Shown: piece by piece, positions 29,833-39,540 of the stretch
Layout of the letters: each line of letters opens with the position of its first letter
Position numbering within the stretch: the stretch's first letter is position 1
NCBI RefSeq assembly: GCF_900606115.1
Contig: NZ_UWPJ01000008.1
Location: 124,001-188,000, forward strand
Origin: Pigmentiphaga humi
Lineage (GTDB): Bacteria > Pseudomonadota > Gammaproteobacteria > Burkholderiales > Burkholderiaceae_B
DNA length: 64,000 nucleotides
Direction: 5' to 3'
Notes under the pieces: generated by a model
Told to the model about the DNA's origin: nothing
Database searches by the model: none
The model's input: the letters and a program-made list of their open reading frames with translations, nothing else
Translations under genes and position numbers: made by a program

Positions 29833-31764
29833 TCAAAGATCTCGTTTCAGGAGACGATCAGAAGCAGGGGAGCCGCGCAGTTGTATGGCGACCCAAGGCG
29901 CCTGTGCGTACGCCGGCGGCGGTGGGGTGGTCGTCGTCACGATGTACTGAAACAGCGGGGCCGAGCCGAACTCTTCCAGTTCATGCACAAGATGAAACAG
30001 GCCGTGGTACAGGGCGAGCCCCAGGTCGGCTTCACGTGGGCTGTCATGAAGCAGGAAAGCCGGGAGCCTCGTGTCACCTTCGATGCTCATGCACAGGGTC
30101 GCGAGATCGAAGGCCACGACTTTCAGCGAGTCGATGGCCGATGTCGAACGATCCCCACCCATCTGGACAACCAGGCTCAGCCCGTTTCCGGTCAATCGGA
30201 TTTCGCCACTGGCTTCAGGTCCGACTAAGCGTCGGATGATCGGGTCGAACTTCTGGGCAAGTTTCGAGAAAACAGTCGCGTTCTGGTTTTGCAGCGCCGC
30301 GATCCGCTCCCGCACTTGCTCTATTTCGATTTGATGCCTATCCAGGCGGGCTTCGGTAGTTTGCTGCTGTTCGAGCAGCGAGGCCAGGCGCTCGACATCG
30401 TCCACGGCCTTGCGTGCGGCATACCACGCCCCATCGCGCTGTTCGCGAAGCTTCAGCAGGTTCTGGTAATGCTCTTCCCTGCGCGTTGCATCCTGTTTCG
30501 CCAACGCCAGCTCAGGTCGCAACTGCGTCAGTAGCGATTGGGCTGATTCCAGACGCTCCTGTTCATCCTTGAGCGTTTTTCTGCCGTTCTCCAACCTAGC
30601 CTTGCAGGATTCCAGATCTGGAACCTTGTGTGACAACCCGCATTGGCTCGCCAGCACGCGGTCAATGGGCACCTCGCAGATGGGACAAGGATAGTTTTCT
30701 GCTTCCTTGAGCGAGTAGGCCAATGTTGGATATTCGCCCTTGATCGCGGATATCGCCCGCGCGATGGCTGGTATCACAGCCTCTTGCCTTCCGATATCAG
30801 CCTGGATTCTTGCCACCTCCGCTTGGGCCTTTTCGTGCGCCTGCCGCACGGAGTCTATATCCGGAGTCGCGCCCGCCCCGCTGGACTGGGTTTGCGCTGC
30901 CAACCGCTCCTGCGCCGCCCGACGCATGATTTCGACACCCAGGGTGCCCTGCGCAAGTTCATCGTCCGTAACGCCAAGCACTTCCAGAAGCTGCTTTCTC
31001 AGCTTGCGGATCTCCCAGGCACGATGGCCTATTTCCTGCTCCTGGCTGCGGCTCGACTCGCTCATCGCGGCGATGTCGACGCGGAGCGTCTGTTCGGAGA
31101 GGTCGATGGCATTCAACAGGGCTCGCAGTACCTCCAGCCGCTCGGTTCGATTCAGCCCCCGCGCCGGCGATTCCGAGTCGGATAGTGAGGATCGCCATTC
31201 AAGAACATGGTCGAATCTGCATTCCTGGTCCCTGCTCAACAACGCCAAGGCAATCTGCCAAGCCTGATGCTCTTGTTTCTTGCCAGCGATCAGATCTCTG
31301 ACGCCTGGTGTCAGCAGATTCTCTTCGATGGCGTTGAGCAACGGAGACAGGCCAGAGGCCGGCATTTCGCTGAGAACAAGTTCATCGAGATTGCCATCCA
31401 GTACCGCGAAATGCCGCCGCCGGATGCCCAAGGGTCGAAGGACGGCCCAACAGGCGCCATCCAGCACGACTTCCATACCAACCCATCCGTTGGGAAATGC
31501 CGAACTGATTCCGTTGCGCTGATCTTCGGGAGCGAACTTGTCCTCGCCCAGGCAATAGCGCAGCAGCCTGCAGAACAAGGTCTTGCCTCCGCCATGACCG
31601 ATGCCGTTGTCGTCTGGCGTCCAGACGATATTCAGGCCTGGACGTAATGGAACATCCCGCAAGGGCGGCTCTCCAGGTTTTTCCCATATCACCAACCGCT
31701 TCACCCATAAGCGTGGCTCATGCATCTGGGCCGACGGGGTGAGACATAGCTGTTGCTGGAACAT
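29833..31764 (-). CDS. SMC/Rad50-like ATPase with zinc-hook motif (defence operon)
   Basis: A protein of 643 residues built like a small Rad50/SbcC ATPase. Counting from this start, Walker A is G-H-G-G-G-K-T at about 56-62 and two predicted coiled-coil arms (about 220-355 and 390-495) flank C-P-I-C at 360-363, the zinc-hook dimerisation motif. An ABC-like signature (S-T-S-A-I-D-S-L-K) and a Walker B-like L-L-H-D-S-P-R-E at about 571-578 follow. It would join DNA or dimerise and drive ATP-dependent action of a nuclease, probably the HNH protein after it. ATG at 31764 directly follows the methyltransferase stop (TGACATG); a TTG at 31782 is an alternative. Confidence 0.82.
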   Translation of the reverse strand: MFQQQLCLTPSAQMHEPRLWVKRLVIWEKPGEPPLRDVPLRPGLNIVWTPDDNGIGHGGGKTLFCRLLRYCLGEDKFAPEDQRNGISSAFPNGWVGMEVVLDGACWAVLRPLGIRRRHFAVLDGNLDELVLSEMPASGLSPLLNAIEENLLTPGVRDLIAGKKQEHQAWQIALALLSRDQECRFDHVLEWRSSLSDSESPARGLNRTERLEVLRALLNAIDLSEQTLRVDIAAMSESSRSQEQEIGHRAWEIRKLRKQLLEVLGVTDDELAQGTLGVEIMRRAAQERLAAQTQSSGAGATPDIDSVRQAHEKAQAEVARIQADIGRQEAVIPAIARAISAIKGEYPTLAYSLKEAENYPCPICEVPIDRVLASQCGLSHKVPDLESCKARLENGRKTLKDEQERLESAQSLLTQLRPELALAKQDATRREEHYQNLLKLREQRDGAWYAARKAVDDVERLASLLEQQQTTEARLDRHQIEIEQVRERIAALQNQNATVFSKLAQKFDPIIRRLVGPEASGEIRLTGNGLSLVVQMGGDRSTSAIDSLKVVAFDLATLCMSIEGDTRLPAFLLHDSPREADLGLALYHGLFHLVHELEEFGSAPLFQYIVTTTTPPPPAYAQAPWVAIQLRGSPASDRLLKRDL

Positions 31765-31765
31765 G

Positions 31766-34700
31766 TCAGGCTGTGGCTTCAATCCATCCCCCTATCTCGT
31801 CAGGCAACTCGCGAATGACACGATCGAAGTCCTGCCCTCGGGCTTGCAGGAAAGTAAGAATCATCTGGGCACGCCCTTCGGCCCATTCGGCAGCAGGCAT
31901 ATCCAGTTCGACACCTTTGGCCCAAGTCCCTGCCCCCAGATCTTCAATCAGGTAGCTGCTGCTCCGCAGAAAGCGCACGGCTCTGCCCCAAGCTTGATTT
32001 ACACGCGGTATGACACTCAAAACCGACCCGGAGAACGGCCTGGCTTCTTCGCCTATCAGGCGTTGCCAATCCAGAGCATCCTGCGTGTCCAGCAAAGGCG
32101 TCATCAGCCTTGGCTCAAGCGCCAAGACGGCGGCGAGGCGTACATGGCGCACTGGCCATGGGGTCTCGGCAACCTTGAGCAAGGCAGCCAGAGCCACCCC
32201 CGTCTCCCCACCTTCATCCTGTTGTGGTCGTGCCCAGATTCCATCAGGCAGCGCCGCTCGATCGAAGACCTGCCGAACCTTGGCTTCAGCATGAGTAGGC
32301 AATGTGTCTTCTACCTGGAAACCTCGCTTGAAGGCTTCCAATACCAGATGCTGGGTGCGGTACTGCACATGATCGCGACGGGTTTCACCATCGAGACTGG
32401 CCAATCGAAGGGACGTGGTTGACGTCTCCCTGTAAGCCCCGAAATCCCGAAACTCATTGTTTCGGAGCACACGGAAAGTCTCGCTGGGATAGTCTTCACC
32501 GGCCACGTCGGCCGGATCGAGAATGTAGCGTAGTTCTTCCTCGGTCAGGCCGTAGAGCCTGGCGTAGTAGGCATCGAGTTCGGCACGCAGATGGGCGCGG
32601 CGTTCGGGATGCCAAGGGAAGGGTGAACCGGTATAGCCAAGCTCGGTAGCCCAGTCGGCCAGGTCGTGGGCGGTATAGGTCAGTTCCAGTACGCGCGGGA
32701 CGATAAAGGCCAGATCGGTTTCGGTGTAGCGATCTGGCGAGAGAATAGGAAGCTGCTTGTAAATAAAGTAATTAAGGTGAGTCCCACCGACTTTATGGCG
32801 AGCCACAAAGTCAAGAGTGAGTGAGCACAAGTTGCCCAACAGGGCAGCCGCTTTTCGGGGATCAAGGTCTGCTCCAAATAGCATCAAGGGCATATTGTTC
32901 CCTACCCCCGCTCTTGGAATCACCGACGCGATCACGGTGCGTTCGTCCGTAGCACGGCAGATATCTCGCCAACCCATCAGCCAGCGTGGACTGCGGTGGT
33001 CCATCCACTCATCGAGTTCGGTATACAGGGCACTGTCACGGGCTTCACCGGCAGTTTGTGCGGCGAAGCGTTGCAAGATGGCGAGTTCGTCGTCGGACAG
33101 GGAGTGGTCTCTGTCCTGCTGAGCCCATTTGGCGAACTCGGTGATGGCTTTTTTGCCAGTGATTCTGTTATCACGTAAGACGATAGCGCAGGCAGGGTAG
33201 TCGCTGGAAAGGGAACGTTCTACACGCGGAGTGGTGCGCAATTTCAGGGCGGCGCTGTAGCTGCCGTCGGGTTCGGGATTGCCGGCTTCGCGGCGGAAGA
33301 TTTCGCCGGCAATCCACTGGGCCAGTGCTAGCCATAAGACGTCTAGCGCGCTGCGCCGTGTGTCTACGCTGGCCTGGTGCACGGCCAGCCAAGCCTTGCT
33401 GATGGCGCGGGGCACGCGAGCGATGCGAGCTAGTACTTCGCGCTGTCCCACCCAGTAGCGTGGGCGCAGGATGAAGGCCGAATCGGCTTTTTGCCCCTCA
33501 CTCACGTCCACTATCGTCAGGCTATCCTGGCCGGAAAGGCCTTCCACGTAGTTGGCCCAGCGATGATCGAACTGGTGGATCATCTTGGCTTCGTACAAGG
33601 GCAGGCTATCCGGTGAATCACCGTCACGGAACAGGTGGCTGTCATTGGACATGTGGAACATGGTTTGGAAGCGAATCCCCCAAGGGCCGTCTTCCTGTTC
33701 CAGGATATCGCCGTTCTCGTCCACCTGCGCTTCGCGTATCAGCACCGGCGCTTGGCGGTAGAGTTTCTTGGTCAGTTCTGCGTCGCGCTGGCTGCGGAAG
33801 ACTGGGCAAGTGCGTGTGTTGGGGTTTATCAGCGCGAATTCCTGAGGGGTCAGGGTGAAGTGGCGGCGAGGGTCGGCCAAGTGGCTTACCTGGGTGGCGA
33901 AGCAGACGAAGCGGGCAGCTTCTGCCTGGCCCAAAGTCAACAGGCAGAACTTGTAGCTGCGATGCACGCCGGGGAACACCCCGTCACTGTTCTCGAAGTC
34001 GAACAGGCTGACCAGCCGCCCGGATTGGCTAACGGCGGAGAAGAACGCCTTGGTGGAATCATCGGTGGCGATGCCGGTGGGTACAATCAGCCCCGCGCGG
34101 CCCGGTCGTCCCGCCAGTTGTGCAAAGGTCTCGGCAAACAGCGCATAGGTGTTGACGTCACCGATACCGGTCAGCGGGTAGCGCCCGCCCTCGTTGCCCT
34201 TGACATGGACAAAGGCACTGGTGGCCTCAGCGGTACGGCGGGCGGTAATGAATTCCTGATGCAGGCGCCGCTCGTTGCTGCAAACCAGTTCGGCCTGAAC
34301 CCTATCCGGCTCCAGATGTCGGGCCAGTATCCCCTCGCTCAGCCACTGGATGCGCTGGCTGCGCTCCGCCTTGTTCCTGGCGTTGGCGATATCGCTATTG
34401 CGGCTGGCGAAGAATTCCTCTTCTTGCAACTTGATGCGCTCCCAGGGCGGGTTGCCCAGCATCACGCTGAAGCCGCCCTGCGCGGCGATATGGGGGAATG
34501 CAATCCACCAATGCAAAACACGGGCCAGGGCGCAGGCTTCACGGGCAGTGGCTTCGACGAGATCTAGGGTCGGCTCAGTCTCACTATTCGCTACGGCCCA
34601 CAGGTGGCGGGAACTGGGGACGGGCTGGTTATCCGCCTTGGTTAGCAGAAAGGCCCCCAGGTAAAGATCAGCCAGGCGCGCCAAGCGGCTTTGACTGGCA

Positions 34701-36733
34701 GCGCTATGGGCTTGCTGCCAGCGGGCCTGTTTAGCGGCCACCTGCAGCAGATCATTGTCGGTGAGTTGCTCCACCGCGCCGGTACGGATGGCCAGTTGCT
34801 CCTCGCGGAACAGGTCGCCACTGGCAAGTGCCCTTTGCCAACTTTCGCGTTCCCGCTTGTTCTGTTTCTTGAGTTCGCTGGCAAGGACTTTGTCGTCGCC
34901 GCTCAGAGGCGTGAAGGCGGCATCCGGCAGGCCTCGGTCGAGGATGGCGGGATCGAGTACGCCCAACAGGGCATCGCCGCATTGCAGATGGTGATCGAGA
35001 AAGCCCAAGGGCTTGTCGGGCGTCATGGCTTCTAGCCACAGGGACATGCGCGCCAGTTCCAGCGCCAGCGGGTTCAGATCCACGCCGTAGATGCAGTGGC
35101 CAATGACGTCGCGCAGTGCCTGACGGTAGTCGTCGCCGCTGGGCGTGCCCTGGGCGCGCAACTGCGCCAGGTGATTGGCCAGCCGCCTGGCGGCGGCGAG
35201 CAGGAAGTGGCCGCTACCGCAGGCCGGATCGCAAACGGTAATGGACAGGAGTGCGGCCTGTGGGTCGCTGGCACCCGCTATGCGCTGGCGAATGACCGGT
35301 TCCAGCGCGGAATTCAGCAGCTCCTGCACCAGGGGATCGGGCGTGTAGTAACTGCCGCTGGTCTTGCGGGCATTGCCCTGGCTTTGCTCGGCATTAGCAA
35401 AGCGGAACACGTGGCCATTCTGGGCGACCTGGGGCACCAATTCCAACAGGCTTTCATAGATGCTGCCCAGCTCTTCCGGCCCCATGTCACGCCAGTTGAT
35501 GCGGGTGAGGCTACCGCCGTCAGGTATCCAGGCCAGCCGGTGGGTCGCGGCCAGCAGGGTATTGTTGCCCAGGTCTGCGTGATCCAAATCAGGACATTGA
35601 TCGGTCGCGAACAGGCCTCCCAGTGCCGGCAGCGCCAACAGCGGCTGCCCGCTGGCCAGCCCTGCAAAGACCGGTTTGAGTCCCTGCCAGAGGTCGGTAT
35701 GGCGATCCCAGGTGCGGCGGCGGCGGGTGCGATCGCGCAGGCGACGCAGGCTGTAGCCGTCCTGATACAGACGAATGGCTTCAGGGTCTGCTTGATCCGG
35801 ATGCAGCAGACCACGCTCCTCGATGGTCAGCAGGAAGATGAGCCGGTAGACCAGACGCAGTAGTTGCTGGAAGTAATCGTCGGGCGTGAGTTCGCCGCTC
35901 GCCAGGCGCTGACGCAAGGCGCCATTGCTGGCTTCGGACAGGAAGCCTTGGCCCAGGGTCTTGAGCGCATCCTCCACACCGATGCGCAGTTTTTCACGGG
36001 CACGGGTGCCCTGTTCCCGGCTGGCGGCGTACCAGGCCTCCAGTGCGCATTGCTGCGGCAGTTGCTGGCCTTGGCCGAAGCGGCTGGCGTGGATCAGCAG
36101 CCACAACAGTGAGAAGTCGGCGAAGCGCTGCTCGGTAAAGATGCGCTCCAGATCGGCTTCGATCCAGGCCGGGCGAGTCAGGCTGGCATTGTCGCGCGCC
36201 ACCCGCAGCGACAGGCCATTGCTCGCGATGCCCCACAAGGTGGTGTCGGCCGCATTAAGGTAGTCCTGCAACAGCCCGAAGGCGCTGCGCTGGCGCCCGC
36301 CATCGCCCAAGCGGCGGTCACGCTCCTCCAGACGCTGGTCGCAGGGAGCGACCACCAGCGGCAACCGGCCATTACCAGCGGTGGCCGTGAGTGGATAGCT
36401 GCGCTCATCCAGGATCTGCGGCTCGACGCCGACTACGATATCGATAACGCCGAACACTTCGCGCAGCAGTTGAGTGACGAAGCGTTGTGTCAATGCCTGG
36501 GCATCGCTTGCCCCCGTGCGGGTCGCGGCGAAATCGTTCCAGTGCGCTTCGGCGATACGCCAGTAGCGCCCCAGTTCGTCGCGCAGATTCAGGCCCTTGG
36601 GCACCCCATAGTCCGTGGGGGCCTGGTGCGGAGCCTGCAGGGCGGCCACCTTGGCCAGCCACTCAGCCGGCAGCAGTCCGCCTTCGATGGCGATCGCATC
36701 GAACTGCAGCACGGCATCCTTGCGACGGCTCAT
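31766..36733 (-). CDS. Large N6-adenine DNA methyltransferase, Eco57I/PglX/DrmMI-like
   Basis: A 1655-residue protein with a central S-adenosylmethionine-dependent adenine methyltransferase. Motif I is D-P-A-C-G-S-G-H-F near residue 500, Y-G-V-D-L-N-P is the acidic-loop motif, and the catalytic motif is G-N-P-P-W-E-R near residue 760. The N-terminal ~450 residues carry I-A-S-N-G-L-S-L-R as in type IIG/PglX enzymes. The last ~700 residues include target-recognition-like and unassigned parts. It resembles the methyltransferase of class 1 DISARM and of BREX. It overlaps the SNF2 gene as ATGA. Probable role: marking host DNA as self. Confidence 0.9.
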   Translation of the reverse strand: MSRRKDAVLQFDAIAIEGGLLPAEWLAKVAALQAPHQAPTDYGVPKGLNLRDELGRYWRIAEAHWNDFAATRTGASDAQALTQRFVTQLLREVFGVIDIVVGVEPQILDERSYPLTATAGNGRLPLVVAPCDQRLEERDRRLGDGGRQRSAFGLLQDYLNAADTTLWGIASNGLSLRVARDNASLTRPAWIEADLERIFTEQRFADFSLLWLLIHASRFGQGQQLPQQCALEAWYAASREQGTRAREKLRIGVEDALKTLGQGFLSEASNGALRQRLASGELTPDDYFQQLLRLVYRLIFLLTIEERGLLHPDQADPEAIRLYQDGYSLRRLRDRTRRRRTWDRHTDLWQGLKPVFAGLASGQPLLALPALGGLFATDQCPDLDHADLGNNTLLAATHRLAWIPDGGSLTRINWRDMGPEELGSIYESLLELVPQVAQNGHVFRFANAEQSQGNARKTSGSYYTPDPLVQELLNSALEPVIRQRIAGASDPQAALLSITVCDPACGSGHFLLAAARRLANHLAQLRAQGTPSGDDYRQALRDVIGHCIYGVDLNPLALELARMSLWLEAMTPDKPLGFLDHHLQCGDALLGVLDPAILDRGLPDAAFTPLSGDDKVLASELKKQNKRERESWQRALASGDLFREEQLAIRTGAVEQLTDNDLLQVAAKQARWQQAHSAASQSRLARLADLYLGAFLLTKADNQPVPSSRHLWAVANSETEPTLDLVEATAREACALARVLHWWIAFPHIAAQGGFSVMLGNPPWERIKLQEEEFFASRNSDIANARNKAERSQRIQWLSEGILARHLEPDRVQAELVCSNERRLHQEFITARRTAEATSAFVHVKGNEGGRYPLTGIGDVNTYALFAETFAQLAGRPGRAGLIVPTGIATDDSTKAFFSAVSQSGRLVSLFDFENSDGVFPGVHRSYKFCLLTLGQAEAARFVCFATQVSHLADPRRHFTLTPQEFALINPNTRTCPVFRSQRDAELTKKLYRQAPVLIREAQVDENGDILEQEDGPWGIRFQTMFHMSNDSHLFRDGDSPDSLPLYEAKMIHQFDHRWANYVEGLSGQDSLTIVDVSEGQKADSAFILRPRYWVGQREVLARIARVPRAISKAWLAVHQASVDTRRSALDVLWLALAQWIAGEIFRREAGNPEPDGSYSAALKLRTTPRVERSLSSDYPACAIVLRDNRITGKKAITEFAKWAQQDRDHSLSDDELAILQRFAAQTAGEARDSALYTELDEWMDHRSPRWLMGWRDICRATDERTVIASVIPRAGVGNNMPLMLFGADLDPRKAAALLGNLCSLTLDFVARHKVGGTHLNYFIYKQLPILSPDRYTETDLAFIVPRVLELTYTAHDLADWATELGYTGSPFPWHPERRAHLRAELDAYYARLYGLTEEELRYILDPADVAGEDYPSETFRVLRNNEFRDFGAYRETSTTSLRLASLDGETRRDHVQYRTQHLVLEAFKRGFQVEDTLPTHAEAKVRQVFDRAALPDGIWARPQQDEGGETGVALAALLKVAETPWPVRHVRLAAVLALEPRLMTPLLDTQDALDWQRLIGEEARPFSGSVLSVIPRVNQAWGRAVRFLRSSSYLIEDLGAGTWAKGVELDMPAAEWAEGRAQMILTFLQARGQDFDRVIRELPDEIGGWIEATA

Positions 36734-39540
36734 GCAGCACCTCCAGGCATCAGGACATAGGCGGCAATGACGTCCACTGGTTTGAGCGCGCGTACTTCAT
36801 AGCGGCCCCGGGCATCGGCAGCTTCGCGCACGCGCCGGTGATCTGCCAGCAGTCTTTCGGCCTGATCATCGGCGAGCTGTTCCAGTTGCTCCTGGCGCTG
36901 CTGCAACGTCTCCAGCAGGTTGTGCATTTCGCGCTGACGCACCACGTCCGGCAGGTTGCCTTGGGCTGGCGCCTCCAGCCAGGCGAGCAATTGATCGCCC
37001 TGGATCTCGACCGGATCGGTACGGCCCTGCCAGGCCACGGGCAAGGCTTCTTCGACCAGCAAGGTCTGGTTGCGGCCCTCCCGGGTGGTGCTGATCTGGT
37101 GCCGCAGGCGCAGCAACAGCACCGAGGTAACACTCTGCACCGCCGGGCTGCGCCAGACGCCGATCCGGCCCAGCGTGGCCAGTTGCTGGCCGTCATGGGT
37201 TTCCGCCATCAAGGAACGCTCCAGCAGTTCGTCGGCCAGGGTGGCGATCAGCGGATGGCTACGGTGGATGAAGCGGCAGCGCGACGCCGGGGGCTGGTTG
37301 AAGTCGATGCGCAAATCGCCGTCCACGCCTTCGGCTGCCAGCCGCTCGCGCAATGCTGCAGGCAAGGCGCTGATGAGCGCGGTAGCTCCGTGGGCGCGCA
37401 GCGACAATCCTGCCCCCAGGCGCGCCATGGCTTGGGTGGCAAAACGCTTGACGTCATCGCTGCTGCCAAGCACGGCACGCATGCGCTCCCATTCCGGCAG
37501 TACATCAACAGGCCGCAAGCGGCGCTGGGCAAATACGGTGCGGTTCTTCTTGGCTTTTTCGGCCAGGTCGGTCCAGTGAATGTCGAGTGCCCGGCTTTCT
37601 GGGTACTGATCGAAATCAAAGGAGCGTTGTGGGCCGCCTGCGCGCTCGCTGCGCAGCATCACGGCCTTCATCAACGCCTGAGTGAGGGTATGGTCGTCGT
37701 CGGGCAGTGGCACCGGCACGCCCAGTTCCTGGCGGATCTTTTCCGCCTTGCGCAAGATGACCTGCAGCACGGCACCATCCACCGGGTTATTGGCGCCATA
37801 GATCAGGGTGGCGCGCACCTTGAGGCTGGTCTGGCCGAAGCGATCTACCCGGCCTTCGCGTTGCTCATGGCGCGTGGGGTTCCAGGACAGGTCGTAATGG
37901 ACCACGGCATCGAGGTTTTCCTGCAGGTTGATGCCTTCGGACAGGCAGTCGGTAGCGATCAGCAGGCGACGCTCGGCTTCGCCCAAGGCATCGATACGGC
38001 GCTCCCGCTCTGCGGCCGGAAATTCACCCGTCACCACGTCCACGGTGACGCCTCGGAATCTGCCCGCCAGATGGTCATGCAGGTAGCGGGCGGTGGCGAT
38101 GTAGCGGCAGAACACCACGGGATTGAAGCCATCGTCGATAAGCTGTTTGAGATGGCTTCCGAGCAGGCGCAGTTTGGGATCGCTCTCTTCGCCGGCTAGC
38201 GTCTCGGCCTTGTTCAACAGGTCGAGCAGGGCAGGATCGCCGATGTCAGCGGCTGGCACCACATCGTCTTCGCTCAGGGCATCTTCCGTGCCATCGAACA
38301 ACGGGCCGAGGATCTCTTCAGGCGCCTGTTCCACCTGCTCGGCCAGCAGGCGGGTGCGCAGGGCCTGTATGGCCGCCGCCGGGCTGCTGGCGACGCAGCG
38401 CATCAGCGCCAGGGTGCCCCAGAAGCTCAGGCGCTGACTCCTCTCATCTCCACCGGCGCGTTGCACCACTTCACGGCAGTAGTCGAGCACGTCCTGAAAG
38501 AAGTTTTCCCACAGGCCACCAAGGCGATAGGTCAGCTCGGCCGTTTCGCGCTGGGGGAAGATGCTGCCGTCCTGCCATTCGTCGATGTCGGGTCGGCGCC
38601 GCTGCACGAAATGCAATGCCAACTGATCGCGCAGCCTTTCCTTGGCATCGCCGCTGGCTGTCGCCAGCGCAGCGAACTCCGGCTTCAACAACCCCAGCAA
38701 GCTGTAGAACGTGTCCTGGTCGCCGCTGTGAGGAGTGGCGGTGAGCAGAACCAGGTGGCGTGCTTCGTTGGCTGCCAACGCACGCAGCAGCTCGAAGCGC
38801 AGTTGCCGGCCCTGGCCCGCGCTGACGCAAGTGTGGGCTTCGTCGACGATGACGAATTCCGGGCAGGCGCGGATGAAGTCGTGACGATGGCGCTCGGACT
38901 TGATGTAGTCGAGACTGACGACGGTGACCGGATGCACCTGAAACAACGATTCACCGACCGTGATGCCTCGCTCCAATCGGGCCGCACTGGTCGCGGTGAC
39001 AGCAACCGCGTGCAGGTGAAAGCGGTCGTTGAGTTCGCGCACCCACTGTTCGACAAGGTGCGGCGGACACAAGATGGCCATACGCTGGATCTCGCCGCGA
39101 TCCTGCAGTTCGCGTGCGATCAGGGCGGCTTCGATGGTCTTGCCGATTCCCACGTCGTCGGCGATCAACAGGCGCACCGGATCAAGACGCAACGCCATCA
39201 ACAGCGGGACCAGTTGATAGGTACGCGGCTCCACCGCGATGTTGCCGAAGCTGCGGAAAGGGCCGGCACCGCGACGCAGGGCCATGCGCAGCGCATCGGA
39301 GAGCAGGATGGCTTCGCCCTGACTGCCCTCCAGCGAGGGATCGGGTGGTGGGAAGTGAGCGGATTCGATGCCAGGTTCCAGAACGATGTGGATCAGTGCG
39401 CCCTCTTCTTCGGTGCCGGACAAGGGCCGCAAGCGCAACAACGGAGGAACGCTGCCTGGCTGCACGATCCATTCGCGCCCGCGCGCATGTATCAGCGAAC
39501 CCGGGGTGTATTGAGGAATGGACATCTCGATGGTTCTCAT
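36730..39540 (-). CDS. SNF2-family helicase/ATPase, DrmD-like
   Basis: A 936-residue superfamily-2 helicase of the SNF2 type. Walker A is D-V-G-I-G-K-T at about 129-135, the DEAH-like box V-D-E-A-H is at 232-236, and motif III-like T-A-T-P-H-S-G-D follows. The C-terminal helicase lobe has D-C-L-S-E-G-I-N-L-Q and R-E-G-R-V-D-R-F-G-Q. Architecture and partner methyltransferase match DrmD of class 1 DISARM. The start overlaps the upstream helicase stop (ATGA), so the two are translated together. An ATG five codons in is an alternative start. Confidence 0.9.
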   Translation of the reverse strand: MRTIEMSIPQYTPGSLIHARGREWIVQPGSVPPLLRLRPLSGTEEEGALIHIVLEPGIESAHFPPPDPSLEGSQGEAILLSDALRMALRRGAGPFRSFGNIAVEPRTYQLVPLLMALRLDPVRLLIADDVGIGKTIEAALIARELQDRGEIQRMAILCPPHLVEQWVRELNDRFHLHAVAVTATSAARLERGITVGESLFQVHPVTVVSLDYIKSERHRHDFIRACPEFVIVDEAHTCVSAGQGRQLRFELLRALAANEARHLVLLTATPHSGDQDTFYSLLGLLKPEFAALATASGDAKERLRDQLALHFVQRRRPDIDEWQDGSIFPQRETAELTYRLGGLWENFFQDVLDYCREVVQRAGGDERSQRLSFWGTLALMRCVASSPAAAIQALRTRLLAEQVEQAPEEILGPLFDGTEDALSEDDVVPAADIGDPALLDLLNKAETLAGEESDPKLRLLGSHLKQLIDDGFNPVVFCRYIATARYLHDHLAGRFRGVTVDVVTGEFPAAERERRIDALGEAERRLLIATDCLSEGINLQENLDAVVHYDLSWNPTRHEQREGRVDRFGQTSLKVRATLIYGANNPVDGAVLQVILRKAEKIRQELGVPVPLPDDDHTLTQALMKAVMLRSERAGGPQRSFDFDQYPESRALDIHWTDLAEKAKKNRTVFAQRRLRPVDVLPEWERMRAVLGSSDDVKRFATQAMARLGAGLSLRAHGATALISALPAALRERLAAEGVDGDLRIDFNQPPASRCRFIHRSHPLIATLADELLERSLMAETHDGQQLATLGRIGVWRSPAVQSVTSVLLLRLRHQISTTREGRNQTLLVEEALPVAWQGRTDPVEIQGDQLLAWLEAPAQGNLPDVVRQREMHNLLETLQQRQEQLEQLADDQAERLLADHRRVREAADARGRYEVRALKPVDVIAAYVLMPGGAA

